Notes: generated by a model not told the origin, from the letters alone. DNA of 64,000 nucleotides from Meghimatium bilineatum (GCA_034231615.1 CM067314.1:11980263-12044262), one strand, 5' to 3'. Shown: positions 30,831 to 42,529, counted from the stretch's first letter. A program made the numbers and translations.

Positions 30831-30834
30831 GAGA

Positions 30835-31095
30835 TAGGGGGGGCGTAGTCCAGCCAACACAGGTTGGAAACTAAGATTGGTCGGGTCATCCCTGACATCG
30901 GACTACAGTCCTGCCCACGCAAGCACTGGTGCTGGAATCCGATACCAGGCCGAAAGGTGTACCAACAATCATAGTATCACGCAATATGACTAGATAATGT
31001 CGGCACAGCAAAATGTACTCGCTGTGTAGACATGCTAAACTGTAATGAGATGATTTTCATTGAGCCAGTAATGGGAGCACACCCAAAAAAAAAAA
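30835..31095 (+). repeat. Possible SINE with A-rich tail
   Basis: The segment ends CCCAAAAAAAAAAAACG. Its last 45 bases (GATTTTCATTGAGCCAGTAA with GGGAGCACAC) resemble 45525-45570 (GACTTTCATTGACCCAGTAA with CGAGCACATA). No clear A or B box is visible at the 5' side. Confidence 0.35.
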
Positions 31096-31467
31096 CGTAG
31101 TAGCAAATTATATTTCATTGATGAAGGTCTACATTTTCTACTGAAACTCTCAACCACTTTCAATGTTTTGTAAACAAATCCCTTCCATACATAGACAAAC
31201 CTGTGCTAAATGTTAACTGTTTATCTCAGATAAGCAGCTAGACCCACCAGCCATCCCTTTAATCTGATCAATTCTTCATTTGTATAGAGATTTCTAAATA
31301 TATTGATGACTGGAAACCATGAGAAAAATTATCCTATTTTTCTGGTCAGGCAAGGAACGGCTACAGGATTTAATTCTACTCCATTATCTTCCAGTTTTCT
31401 GGAGCAGAAGTGTGCAACAAGTTGACTGAAACTGTTGTCTTAATCTTGTTCTATTCTATCATCTCAC

Positions 31468-31675
31468 AAAATGATAATCATCCTGGTTGACAGCTTACAA
31501 GATCATAGATCATCCTGGTTGACAGCTTTACAAGATCATAGATCATCCTGGTTGACAGCTTACAAGATCATAGATCATCCTGGTTGACAGCTTACAAGAT
31601 CATAGATCATCCTGGTTGACAGCTTTACAAGATCATAGATCATCCTGGTTGAAAGCTTTACAAGATCATAGTCCA
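31468..31675. repeat. 33-bp tandem repeat, six copies
   Basis: The unit is ATCATCCTGGTTGACAGCTT followed by TACAAGATCATAG, with one-base length variation in the T run. Confidence 0.88.
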
Positions 31676-31889
31676 TTCGTTTGGTAAACTTTTGATTACA
31701 AAGTGATATCTCTGCAAGCTCTGTTAATTTTGTCAAAAACAATACATGCATTTAATGGTTATGTAAAACAAACCTGAGAAATCAAATAATCACACAGTTT
31801 TGTCTTCCATTTTTAGTTGAAATAAGGTCTCTATCAGCACAATAATTCTGGTCGGGGATACATTTATGAAGAGTTTATTGTCAATGGAT

Positions 31890-32310
31890 TGTCCTAAAAT
31901 AAAATACGGGTGGGAATGAATTGTCCTTAGACACATGAATGGATTATCCTAACATAAGATACAAGTATGAATGACTTGTCCTAACTTTGACATGAGAATG
32001 GATTGTCCTAACTTAGACACAAGTGTGAATATATTGTCCTAACATAAGATACAAGTGTGAATGTAATGTCCTAACATAAGATACAAGTGTGAATATATTG
32101 TCCTAACATAAGATAAAAGTGTGAATGTAATGTCCTAACATAAGATACAAGTGTGAATATATTGTCCTAACATAAGATACAAGTGTGAATTTAATGTCCT
32201 AACATAAGATACAAGTGTGAATGTAATGTCCTAACATAAGATACAAGTGTGAATGTAATGTCCTAACATAAGATACAAGTGTGAATGTAATGTCCTAACT
32301 AGAAATACAC
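31890..32310. repeat. 32-bp tandem repeat, about 12 copies
   Basis: The unit is GTCCTAACATAAGATACAAG followed by TGTGAATGTAAT; an alternative ATATATT end alternates in the first half. The first copies are degenerate (ATGAATGGATTGTCCTAA). Confidence 0.9.
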
Positions 32311-32544
32311 CTGTGAATAGCTCTATGCTGCACAGCTATTCAACTCATTACAATGTACATGAGCACTAAATCCAATATTCTGTGCACACAATCTGAGACT
32401 GCAAACCTCAAGAAAAGTATGTGTTCAATCACCATACCAAGAGCAATTTGCACACATGGTTTTGTAACTACCCAAAACATTGTCCGATTCGAGCACACAG
32501 GAAGAATTCTGTGAGGAATCTAGCTGGTAAATAGTCTAAACTAA

Positions 32545-32600
32545 ATACAGTGGAATCCCTCTATAAACTAAATAGTGGAATCCCTCTATAGTGCATATGT
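32545..32600. repeat. Duplicated MITE end
   Basis: TACAGTGGAATCCCTCTATA occurs twice within 30 bp, the terminus of the pogo-type MITE family. Confidence 0.5.
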
Positions 32601-32679
32601 TTATACAAAATTTAACACATTTAAAAAAAAAACCCAATTAATTGAATTCTTTATAGTTTTTGGTAGCTTATCCTATTAA

Positions 32680-32855
32680 TGATGTAGTCATCAACCCAGC
32701 ATTTTTTGGCTGTAGTGATTTTCTAGGCAATATAACTACATTCAGTAGTTTACCATTGCTTTCTGTACGGTCCAGATGCTCAAATGCCTGTGGCGGGGAT
32801 CAAACTCAGTACCTTGACCGTTAAAGACGCACTCTATACCACAGAGCCATACATT
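32680..32855 (-). repeat. tRNA-derived SINE, subfamily 'CAACCCAGCATTTT'
   Basis: The minus strand has a tRNA-like head with TGGTATAGAGTGCGTC (A box) and GAGTTTGATCCCCGCC (B box). The body includes CAACCCAGCATTTTTTGGCT and TGATTTTCTAGGCAATATAA. It is collinear with 48930-49135. Confidence 0.75.
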
Positions 32856-32857
32856 TA

Positions 32858-32938
32858 TATGTATACAGTGAATTTTTGTTATTACCACATAAATATTTCA
32901 TTGGTCCAGACCAATTTTTGTTTATAATGGCATTTGGC
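32858..32938. repeat. MITE fragment (pogo-type)
   Basis: TACAGTGAATTTTTGTTATT, TCATTGGTCCAGACCAATTT and TTTATAATGGCATTTG match the left part of the MITE at 36835. Confidence 0.5.
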
Positions 32939-32939
32939 T

Positions 32940-33056
32940 GTGTTTGTTCCCCAACTCTGAATCTTTCTTGTAGCAGGATGCTCCTACTAGATTTCCAGCA
33001 GGATGTAGTCCAGAGAAGGGATTGCGCCAATGGCCCGACACATTCAACCTTGGGGT
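32940..33056 (-). repeat. SINE family B
   Basis: CCCAACTCTGAATCTTTCTT, GATTTCCAGCAGGATGTAGT and CAATGGCCCGACACATTCAA in family order; the cDNA 3' end (GAA)n is missing. Confidence 0.7.
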
Positions 33057-33289
33057 AAAATGGGATTTTACTTTATACTCTTGTAAATAGATTGTACCAG
33101 CTATTTACATATTTTCTTCTATGGACTGTCCTGAATGAAAGAAATTCTAGTGAAAGATATCTAACTATATAATAATCAATGTACATAATCAGTGCTTTGC
33201 CAGTTGGGGTTCAATAACTATTTTTTTAGTTTTCTAAAGTTCCAATCTGGCAGTTCACCAGTACTTCAACATTAATGACCTGCATTTGT

Positions 33290-33625
33290 CCTGAATTTTT
33301 GCAAGCCAAAAGGGAATATTGTCAGGAGAACGGAGTGCATTGCATCATGGTTTACAGCTTATCTGCGCATTTCAGCCTGCTACTGACTTCCGCATAGTTT
33401 CTAAGTCACTTTGACCCTATAGGGATACCCAATTTTATTCCAAAACCTTAGTCGCATGACATACTTTTCTAGTAACAGTGTAGCTATTATTTTCTCCCAT
33501 TTTGTCCCTAGTACCACATGGGTGAGACTTGCTGCATTTTCTATCAAAACTTTTGTGTAATCCTGAATTTTTGCAAGCCAACAGGGAATATTATCAGGAG
33601 AACGGAGTGCATTGCATCATGGTTG
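33290..33625 (-). repeat. SINE family A with a duplicated 60-bp end
   Basis: The main copy runs 33290-33480. The block CCTGAATTTTTGCAAGCCAA to GAGTGCATTGCATCATGGTT at 33292-33345 recurs at 33559-33622. Confidence 0.65.
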
Positions 33626-33802
33626 CCATCACCAGTTGGTGCCAGGCACTTGTCTCTGAAAGTCTCTTTCATTCTGAACACTGTTTACCTAGCAACATCA
33701 AAGTTTTATATCATAAATTTTCTCCTTACCACTGTTTTGCATTGTTTTACAGTTTAGCTTATGATATTTGATATTTTCTGAGCTCATAGACCAGTGCATA
33801 TA

Positions 33803-34006
33803 TAGTGGAATCTCTTTATATCACCTGCGTTTATAACATAATTCCTTTTTATCACCTGCGTTTATAACAATTCCTTATTGGTTAACAACACTTTTCAAAA
33901 TCCCCATTGAGTTTATTCTCTACTGGATATATATACAATTTTGGTTATTATATACCAGTACATATTTTATTAGTCCTGCTCAATGTGTTATAAAGGGATT
34001 CCACTG
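33803..34006. mobile_element. Pogo/Tc1-type MITE, 204 bp
   Basis: Starts TAGTGGAATCTCTTTATATC and ends TAAAGGGATTCCACTG, inverted repeats of about 18 bp. TA precedes the left end. An internal duplication of TATCACCTGCGTTTATAACA is present. Confidence 0.65.
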
Positions 34007-34227
34007 CAGTAATGTCAAATTAGCTAGGAAAGCCAGTAAAAGTGGTTTTCGTCTGTTGTGTTTGGCCTGCGGACCACAAAACTTTCACTCCTGGTCTATA
34101 CAAAACTTTGACTATAAAAGTTAAAGGAAATATGTGGAAAACTGTAACAAATAAATACAAACTGTCATGGTCTGGTGTAACATTTTCAATATAATCATTG
34201 CAAAGTTGTTTTATGCTGTCTAGGCAG

Positions 34228-34385
34228 ACCTTCTTCAGCATTCATTCTCAAACTCCCACTGGATCTCTCTTGTAGCAGGACAATAGTCTAGATTTCCAGC
34301 AGGATGTAGTCCAGAACATGGAAATGCGCTGTATCGCTGTTTTATATGCGCCAATGGCTCGACACATCCGTCTTCGTCGGTTAGA
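34228..34385 (-). repeat. SINE family B, full length
   Basis: Runs CTTCTTCAGCATTCATTCTC, CCCACTGGATCTCTCTTGTA, AGATTTCCAGCAGGATGTAG, CCAATGGCTCGACACATCCG. This single-copy form shows what the 41-bp array at 10866 was amplified from. Confidence 0.8.
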
Positions 34386-34475
34386 TAGACCTTCATTCCC
34401 TTTTTTCCTCCCTCTTACCTTTAATGATATCTTTCAAACAGCTTCTTCCAACTTGTTCAAGTATCAATAGTATTT

Positions 34476-35325
34476 TGCTTACTAAAATCTTAAGTGTTAA
34501 CAGCAACATAAATTACAAAAGTAACTAAAAAACCGAACTATCAATATTAAAAATAAATAAACCGCAATAAGCAAAAGAACGAGGACTATTTCCCACATTA
34601 AGGTTCAACTGGGGCCTTTCTCAAGAAACACATAACACTTTAAAAAAAACACACAATACCATAAAAATATTAAAAACTATGATGACTTTGACATGGTTTT
34701 CTCACCGCAAAACATTTCCAATTGAAGACGTGGCAAGCATATCTAGTAAATGATGAATTATGGGCATTCAATATGTTTGCGCATTATTGGTAGACAGAAA
34801 TATCAATGGACAATTGCCAGAGGTGATAAAATAATAGGTAATATATTAGATCAAGTGAAAGCCCAAATGTAAAAGATGAAATTTGCAAAAGAAGAGTTGG
34901 AGGCCATCAATGAGCAATGTCGGGGGGGGGGGGGGGGGGGGGAGAAGAAAGAGAATATAACGTGAATGTCTATTTCTGTCTATCAATAACGTGCAAACAT
35001 ATTGAGTGCACGTAATTCATCATTTACTAGATAATGCTTGCCACTTCTTCACTTGCAAATGTTTTGCAGTGAGAAAAACATGTCCAAGTCATCACAGTTT
35101 TAAATATTTTTATGATATTGTGTGGTTTTTTTTTTTTAGTGTTATGTATTCCTTGAGAAAGGTCCCAGTTGGACCATAATGTGGAAAATAGTCCACGTTC
35201 TTTTGTTTATTGCAGTTTATTAATGTTTAATATTGATAGTTAGGCTATTTAGTAACCTTTGTAATTTATGTAACATTTAGTCACTTATTTGTTTAGTCAC
35301 TTATTCGTTTAGTTACTGCTACACT
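34476..35325. mobile_element. Foldback element, arms about 330 bp, poly-G in the loop
   Basis: The left arm (about 34476-34806) and right arm (about 34966-35325) are imperfect reverse complements along their whole length, for example ACATAAATTACAAAAGTAAC against its complement at 35255, and AGTAAATGATGAATTA against TAATTCATCATTTACTAGAT at 35015. The central 160 bp is not repeated and holds a run of 21 G at 34922-34942. No transposase is encoded. The class could be a foldback DNA element or a pair of inverted solo ends of another element. Confidence 0.78.
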
Positions 35326-35629
35326 CTCCATTTTGTCATACATCCCCTGAAATTTTGGTTTTTTTTATATAAAACCATATTAACTGTTGGTCAGTGAAAA
35401 ATACTGACCACATGCTGTGTTTCTTGGATTGACCAAATTCAGAATATCTTTGAAATTGTGTGGCAAATTGGTGCCAGTTAAATGAACCTGGGTTAAAATC
35501 TTGCATGCAGGCATCAAACTATACAAAACATTTGTTTTACCTATGATGTTGCATGATTGTATGAGTTGGACACTCATGGCAGATCTAGAGAGATGGATCC
35601 AGGCCTTTGAATAGAAATTCTATAGATAG

Positions 35630-35900
35630 ATACTACGGGTTTCCTATAGAGATTATATAAGAAATGAACATCTGTCTATACGTTGTGGCCCTTGTTTGTC
35701 TTGCGGTGTCAGGAGTGGAAGAGTTTTCTGGAGATGGTTTTCTTGTGGCTTCCTCAATTTCTGTGATCCATCTTTTAGATGGTCTGCCTCTGGCTTTATA
35801 GCTGTGTTGTCCATGTGTCATGGCCATTTGTGGCATGCTATCTGTTGGTAGTCTGGAAGCGTGTGAAAACCACTTGATCTGTTGATCAAGAAACAAACAT
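35630..35900 (-). pseudogene. LINE tail fragment
   Basis: The minus frame reads DQQIKWFSHASRLPTDSMPQ, ARGRPSKRWITEIEEATRK, DTARQTRATTYRQMF, the last part of a LINE ORF2 tail and the same family as 18185-18600. Confidence 0.65.
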
Positions 35901-35954
35901 GACAGAAATAAAATAAGTATGCAGGATTAGAAGAATCACTATCGAGTTAAATGA

Positions 35955-36265
35955 AAAAAGTTGAATGGGTTGAACATCTCACTGTCTGAAATACTATTAC
36001 TGGGAATAATAGATTATGCAAGAAGCAGCGGGGGACAGAGAAAGTTGATGTGGTTTGGACATGTCATCAGACATGACTCCCTGTCTGAAACAATATTACA
36101 GGGTGTAATAAATTATGTAAGAAGCAGCCACAGAAAGCCATGGATTGACAACATCAAGGATTGGACAGGATTAATACACATTTGTCAGCACCGAAGTCTG
36201 GAGAAAATTAAGATCTGTGTGTTGACACATTCCTCTGCAGTACCAATACGACTCCAGACTTTTCT
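35955..36265 (+). pseudogene. LINE tail fragment with internal duplication (plus)
   Basis: The plus frame contains RKLMWFGHVIRHDSLSETIL, then WIDNIKDWTGLIHI, as in the minus-strand copies at 23568 and 50166. A preceding copy of LSEILLLGIIDYARSSGGQ shows a partial tandem duplication of the middle segment. Confidence 0.7.
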
Positions 36266-36349
36266 GGATGCACTGTGCTGTCATCTATATGTTTCCACAT
36301 GCATACAGTCTCACTAGTCCAACCACCATGAAATAAACCCTCAGTGTCC

Positions 36350-36497
36350 TCTAAGACTGATGTGTCGGACCCTTGGCGTAAATAAAACGGTGACAACACA
36401 TTTCAATTCTCTGGACTGCTGGAAATCTAGTCACATCATTGTCCTGTTACAAGATACAAGAGAGATTCAGCGGGAGTTTGAGAATGAATGATGAAGA
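36350..36497 (+). repeat. SINE family B
   Basis: GACTGATGTGTCGGACCCTT, CAATTCTCTGGACTGCTGGA, GAGATTCAGCGGGAGTTTGA and GAATGATGAAGAAA in family order. Confidence 0.75.
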
Positions 36498-36559
36498 AAC
36501 CCCTAGTAGATGACACACATAGTAGGACTATCCTCTTATGGAAACCCCACAACACTATC

Positions 36560-36650
36560 TATTTAACCCTTACCCCATGGACCGCTGGATCAGCAACAAC
36601 TTAACCCTTACCCCATGGACCGCTGGGTCAGCAACCATTTAACCCTTATG
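36560..36650. repeat. Two and a half copies of a dispersed 34-bp block
   Basis: TTAACCCTTACCCCATGGAC followed by CGCTGGATCAGCAAC is repeated. The CATGGACCGCTGGATCAGCA core is also at 51020-51042 and, inverted, at 11970-12000. Confidence 0.65.
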
Positions 36651-36834
36651 AGTATGAGGTTACTTCTCAAACCATTGTAAACTACCAAAAGATGGAGGCC
36701 TTTTGGCCATGAAATAAAACTGTAGAAACCTCACCAATTGCACAAAAGGATATAAGAGCTGTATTGGCATAATTCCTGGTGATTGGAACAAACATATACC
36801 TGAATGGTACAGAAGGCGAGTATCTCATCCTTGT

Positions 36835-36998
36835 ACAATCAAATGCCATTACAATAACTTGGTCCGGACCAACGAAATATGTTATATAACAGTAATTTGC
36901 TATATACAGTATAAACAATAAATATAACGAGATTTTGAAAAAATTTGTTAAATAGAGAAAATTGTTACAAGGTTATACACTATAGAGGGACTCCACAG
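36835..36998. mobile_element. Pogo-type MITE, degenerate
   Basis: Left end TACAATCAAATGCCATTACA, internal TTGGTCCGGACCAACGAAAT and TTTGCTATATACAGTATAAA, right end CACTATAGAGGGACTCCACA. Collinear with 2868-3041. Confidence 0.6.
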
Positions 36999-37004
36999 GT
37001 CTAC

Positions 37005-38795
37005 ACATTTTCATTTCAACCATGATTTAAAACAGTCAGGGTTTACTGTCATACGTCAGCATTCATTCTTGCGTTGAACATGATGATGTACTCATAAGAT
37101 GAGTACTTAGTTTGCTGAGTAAGGAAGACAACATGTCACATGACCTACGAAAACTAATCCTCATTATTTTTCTTGAATACTTCACATCTCAGAATAGCTA
37201 CCAAAGCAACTCATATTGTTGAATACTCCAGCTGAGACAGACTCAGCACATATGAACAAACTATCGACTTCTTGAAGGATCATTTTCAACCCAAAATAAT
37301 TCCAACAATTCAGCACTTTGACACCAAATTCTGTGTAAAGAACACTTTACTCCTACATTATAAAAAAAAAAAGACTGCAGTTATTTTGGGTTGATAAGAA
37401 AAAAAAGATCACTAATTAATATAGTACAGATGTATCATTTCGACAGTGATATGTCTTTACACTATGCCATTGCACGAGGCTAATCCGTGTTTTTTATTGG
37501 CTCACAACAAAAAATTTATAGAAATTGATCAATATTGACATATCAAAATTCTTGATATTGCATCATGACATTGGGGACATTCCCATAAATTCTCGCCAAT
37601 CCATCAGCCATCCAAGGGTGTATAAACGCATTGTTTTAGTCAGTTGATTGTATATTGTTCTGATCTTCCAAGAGAGGATGCACTTTCTCCTCTCTTGCAC
37701 AAACTTGGTTGAGTGTTTTATGCCCAGTATAGATCTGAACTTCGTTTAGCTCTGGCAAGAACAATGAAATATATAAACGGTGCCAAAAAGTTCAAGAATA
37801 GCTGATAAGCAATGTCCTATGCAGGATATTTTTCAATTAAATTTTTCGCATGTGTGGCAACCCTGAACTTCTAGTACAGAGTGCAAAGAATAGGGCCACT
37901 GTCTTATGTCTAGGCATTTTATAAACGGCTAATATGGAAAGTTGGGAGATGAGCTGACAACCTGTAACAAAAATTATAGTCAATGCATATCTTGACTTGA
38001 TTTCTTTACACTTTTTGTCTTCTATCAAATGGTTCACAGAGATGCAGGCCTGTGATCTTTGCATCTTCGTCCTTTTGTGGCAGGATCTTTAGATGGCGAT
38101 GAATGCTAGGTGTGCTATCACTGTAGACAGGTCAATAGATCTGACCAAAGAATTGTAAACTAATTGACCCAGATGTATATACCGCACTTCTGGCAAGATG
38201 TGATTAATCTGGAATGCTGTTGCCTCCTTTCAGGGACTACACAGACATCCATAAACCTCACAAACACAACCATGCCTTTAAGACAGTAAACTTTATGAAT
38301 TTGAGTGTAACCTTAGTTACTCAACTGAGGAAGACCCCATGTTTTGGCCTGTTAAAAAGCTACCTGTCCATACGTAAAGGGATTACTTCATCATCATATT
38401 TTGATCTATCTTCGCAACAATTTGTAAACATATATTTTTTCATTTACACAAACTATGTATAAAAAAACAAGATCATCCTAAAAGTCAATGACTCAATTAA
38501 ACTATAAATTATTTCATCATGACTCAGAAAAAGAAAATACAATAAAATCTAAAACAAAAACTGCAAACTTCACAACAACAATCCAATGTAACAGAAATGG
38601 TTTCACAAAGTATTATAGTCACAGTTGTGGTATCACCAACAAAAATTGCTTGTGTCTGTAGTAAGATAATATTATACAGGGGTTGATGTACATTCCAAAC
38701 TTCAGTAGTAGCCTGTCAATATTTTTAGTATGGTATTGGTCTGGGTTATATTTTTTTTAAACTGTTTTTTTGCATGAATCTAAAGTTGTCAACCG
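37005..38795. other. Non-coding stretch, no gene seen
   Basis: Unique AT-rich sequence. A 75-codon minus frame at 37837-38064 has a faintly protein-like composition but no recognised motif, splice sites or continuation, so it is not called. Confidence 0.35.
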
Positions 38796-38802
38796 CATGA
38801 CA

Positions 38803-39032
38803 CACTGAACATGTTCATAAGTGCAGTCTCCTGCAACAGATGCCAAACTCTGAACATGTTCATAAGTGCAGTCTCCTGCAACAGATGCCAAACTCTGAAC
38901 ATGTTCATAAGTGCAGTCTCCTGCAACAGATGCCAAACTCTGAACATGTCCATAAGTGCAGTCTCCTGCAACAGATGCCAAACTCTGAACATGTTCATAA
39001 GTGCAGTCTCCTGCAACAGATGCCAAATTCTG
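38803..39032. repeat. 45-bp minisatellite, five copies
   Basis: The unit is TGAACATGTTCATAAGTGCA, GTCTCCTGCAACAGATGCCA, AACTC, with nearly identical copies. Because 45 is divisible by three, open frames appear on both strands; they are incidental. Confidence 0.92.
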
Positions 39033-39114
39033 TAAATGCTGACTGTGACTCAGTGATTAAACACTATTAATTCTGCCCATCATGTGCCCAGTAACTTGTG
39101 TAACATTTGATTGC

Positions 39115-39660
39115 AAATTCCATCAGTTGAATCAAATCATGAATAGACATGTAACAGATTCCACCAGTTGAATGAAAGATCTATAACTAATAGACATGAA
39201 ACAGATTCCACCAGATGAATGAAAGATCTATAACTAATAGACATGAAACAGATTCCACCAGATGAATGAAAGATCTATAACTAATAGACATGAAACAAAT
39301 TCCACCAGTTGAATGAAAGATAACTAATAGACATGAAACAAATTCCACCAGTTGAATGAAAGATCTATAACTAATAGACATGAAACAAATTCCACCAGTT
39401 GAATGAAAGATCTATAACTAATAGACATGAAACAGATTCCACCAGATGAATGAAAGATCTATAACTAATAGACATGAAACAGATTCCACCAGATGAATGA
39501 AAGATCTATAACTAATAGACATGAAACAAATTCCACCAGTTGAATGAAAGATAACTAATAGACATGAAACAAATTCCACCAGTTGAATGAAAGATCTATA
39601 ACTAATAGACATGAAACAAATTCCACCAGTTGAATGAAAGATTTATCATGAATAGACATG
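39115..39660. repeat. 47-bp minisatellite with a 231-bp higher-order duplication
   Basis: The unit is AGACATGAAACAGATTCCAC, CAGATGAATGAAAGATCTAT, AACTAAT, with CAAATTCCACCAGTTG variants. The block 39187-39417 is repeated essentially unchanged at 39418-39648, including one short unit that lacks TCTATA, showing one multi-unit duplication. Confidence 0.9.
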
Positions 39661-39789
39661 AAAAGTTCTCTTGTCCAAGCCACTGAGAAGTATTAGGGAA
39701 TACAATGTTTTTCATTTACCAAAGGCATATCTAGAGAAGATATGGTCAGCTCATCTCACTGTCCTTTACTTTCTGTCACTGTCCTTTGA

Positions 39790-40045
39790 AGATCTTTACC
39801 TTCTGCATTTGTTCTCAAACTCCTGCAGATTAGCAGGATGCAGTCCCACATCGAAATGTATTGTGTTATGGTTTACAGTTTTGCTGTGATATCTGTGCCT
39901 TTTGACCTGACATATACAACTTCTAGGTCACTTTGACCTCTTATGGGAAGGACCCCCCCCCAAATCTCCTTAGTCATCTTGTACAATACGTTAGGAAGTG
40001 TTGCTACTCTTTGCTCCACTTTCGGGCCCTAACAACATATAGTAC
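39790..40045 (-). repeat. SINE family A
   Basis: CTTCTGCATTTGTTCTCAAA, CTGCAGATTAGCAGGATGCA, TGTGTTATGGTTTACAGTTT, CTCCTTAGTCATCTTGTACA and CTCCACTTTCGGGCCCTAAC in family order. The central region is shortened around a run of nine C. Confidence 0.75.
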
Positions 40046-40127
40046 CAACTGATCAAGCTGGGTTGGCATAGGAACCGTGATTTTAAAAATTTAATTTATA
40101 TCTATCCTATTTGATATTTCTTATTTA

Positions 40128-40388
40128 GAGCAATCAATCATCAGGTGCCATGCCGGCTGGCGTAGGCGGTCATGGCTCTCCATCCACAGTTCAATCAATC
40201 ATCAGGTGCCATGCCGGCTGGCGTAGGCGGTCATGGCTCTCCATCCACAGCTCAATCAATCATCAGGTGCCATGCCGGCTGGCGTAGGCGGTCATGGCTC
40301 TCCATCCACAGCTCAATCAATCATCAGGTGCCATGCCGGCTGGCGCAGGCGGTCATGGCTCTCCATCCACAGTTCAATCAATCATAAG
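40128..40388. repeat. 61-bp GC-richer minisatellite, four copies
   Basis: The unit is TCAGGTGCCATGCCGGCTGG, CGTAGGCGGTCATGGCTCTC, CATCCACAGTTCAATCAATC, A. Copies are almost identical, suggesting recent expansion. Confidence 0.9.
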
Positions 40389-40389
40389 C

Positions 40390-41560
40390 AACATAAAAAG
40401 ACAAAAAGTTGTTTGCCTTTCCATTTAAGAATTAATGTTCTTGACAGCACAAAAAGAAAAGAGTGGTTGGTAAACTGCTCTATTTATGCACCAGTCGATG
40501 ACTTATGGATGTGATATATGTAATTCACTGCTTAGCAATGACCAAAAAAAACTAACAGAATTGAAACTGTCAGTTGTCATGAAATTGTTGATACACTCGA
40601 GGGAATATTGGAGCCCCTATGAATGTGTCCTGTGGGCAATGATGTTGATCTGATGACTACATGTTTCACATTGATGAGCTAAACACATCGGAAACTGTCA
40701 GGGAATAAGACTAGAAAAGAGAAGATGTGTATGAAAACTGGAACATCCAATCCCTGCAGAAGAGTCTCAGTTAATATAATACGAGGGTCCAATCCTTCAG
40801 CAGTAGCCATTCAATCATAGTACTGATTCAATCATAGCAACCATTCAATCATAGTAGTAATTCAATCATATCTACACAATTGGAGTTGATAAACTATTCC
40901 CAAAAAATATGGCACAAGTCAGGATGATTCAGGTAATAATCTACAGATCCCCCTAACCACAGCAGAAACAAGGAACATTTGTCTCTTTGGAGATTTAGTT
41001 AAGATCACAGAATTTCAAAAGATCAACTAGCATGGGAAGACAAAAGCTACAGAACTAAACATCTAGTATAACCAACACATGCTTGGATTTGGGAGATTAC
41101 AGCATCTTTTCTGTGGGGAGGCACGCAACTTTTGACCATAAATTCATGCCCACATCAGTTATATCATAGACATAATATGATATAACTAAAATGTGGGTGG
41201 CAACCACATGTCCTTTTTTTTAAAGAATATCAATGTTTTAAATTTAAGAAAAACTTCAACTGTGTAAACAGCTAAGAAGATCTTCTAAAAATGTAAACCA
41301 TGGTCGCTCTCAATACTGCGGTGAGATTTGTGTCAAGGTGGGAACATCCATAAAGAGAAACATAATAGGAGTACAAAGAGACTGATAAATCAGCATTGAA
41401 CTGTAACTATCAGTGGCAACACTGATGGATTTATTGAGATGGGGAAGTAGCAGCTATGAACTTGTCTGGTGTGTGCTTATGATAACCTGCAGTCATAACT
41501 TGGTGTAGTTTCAATTTAGTTATATTAGAGAGTTAGGAGTGTATAACAATAACAAAAATT
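40390..41560. other. Non-coding stretch, no gene seen
   Basis: Unique sequence. ATTCAATCATAG recurs four times at 40810-40870, a small degenerate repeat. No gene signal. Confidence 0.35.
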
Positions 41561-41569
41561 AATGGATTC

Positions 41570-41960
41570 AGGTAATCTTCCAGAGCTTTAAACCATAAAA
41601 ATATAGTGAGAGGTCAGGGTTCTGGTAATCCTGCCAAAACCAGAGCTTTAACCATAAAAATATAGTGATAGGTCGAGGTTCTGGTAATCCTGCCAAAACC
41701 AGAGATTTTAACCATAAAAATATAGTGATAGGTCGAGGTTCTGGTAATCCTGCCAAAAACAAAACTTATAACTATAAAAATATAGTGAGAGTTTGAGGTA
41801 CTGGTACTCCAGATCAGTACAGTAACATATTTTTGGGTAGAATAAAAATATTTCTTTTGTTGTGGTACCACGGATGGTAGTCCAATTTGATTACATCAGG
41901 ACTTTTAACATTAAAAAATATATGGGTTGTGATGCTGGTAATCTAGTTACCATGACCTTT
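41570..41960. repeat. 60-bp minisatellite, three good and two decayed copies
   Basis: The unit is AGCTTTAACCATAAAAATAT, AGTGATAGGTCGAGGTTCTG, GTAATCCTGCCAAAACCAG. The copies at 41765-41820 and 41890-41960 are strongly diverged. Confidence 0.82.
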
Positions 41961-42289
41961 GGAGATACAGTAATATCAAATTTGTTCAGGATCTCTGTCT
42001 CTGAGCAATGATTCTCTGACTTGAGAGGACTAGTACCAAGAAAGAACATAACAGCTATTAGAATTGTATATGGTGTTCAATCTGAGCAACAATTCAGATA
42101 CAGAGAACACAAACCAAGTAAGTAACAACAGTGAAAGAATCCAACAGTTGTCCAAAAATAATCCACCACAAAGACACAGGGCAAACTATCTATCTGTCTT
42201 TTCTCTGGTTTTGTTGTAAAACTCTGTAGGATTGAATGATGATTGGTTTTTGGGCTATGACACATTTAGTTGATTGATATGCTGTAATA

Positions 42290-42520
42290 TTGTATGACTC
42301 AGGACATCGGTAACTCTTTCAATCCACCTTCTTGGTCTTTCTCTGTCTCTTGGTGTTTCCATCCTTATGTTGTATGCTCCTAACGCCGGCCAATAAGAGA
42401 TCATTCTCATTAAGTGGCCGAACTATTTCATTCTAAGTTTTTCAATATATTTGACATTGTTTTTGTACAAAGAGTTCTTGTAATCTCTTCATTCCTCACA
42501 TGGTCTCTTCTTGTTGTTTA
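42290..42520 (-). pseudogene. LINE tail fragment, heavily decayed
   Basis: On the minus strand, pieces such as an NEEITRTLCTK-like stretch, then an EKDQE/RRWIE-like stretch, follow the order of LINE ORF2 tails (YGHVMR...GRPRRRW). Many stops. Low certainty. Confidence 0.4.
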
Positions 42521-42529
42521 CTGAATAAA

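Noticed and set aside
37837..38064. 75-codon minus-strand frame
   Set aside because: No motif, splice signal or repeat partner; length is within chance for this composition.
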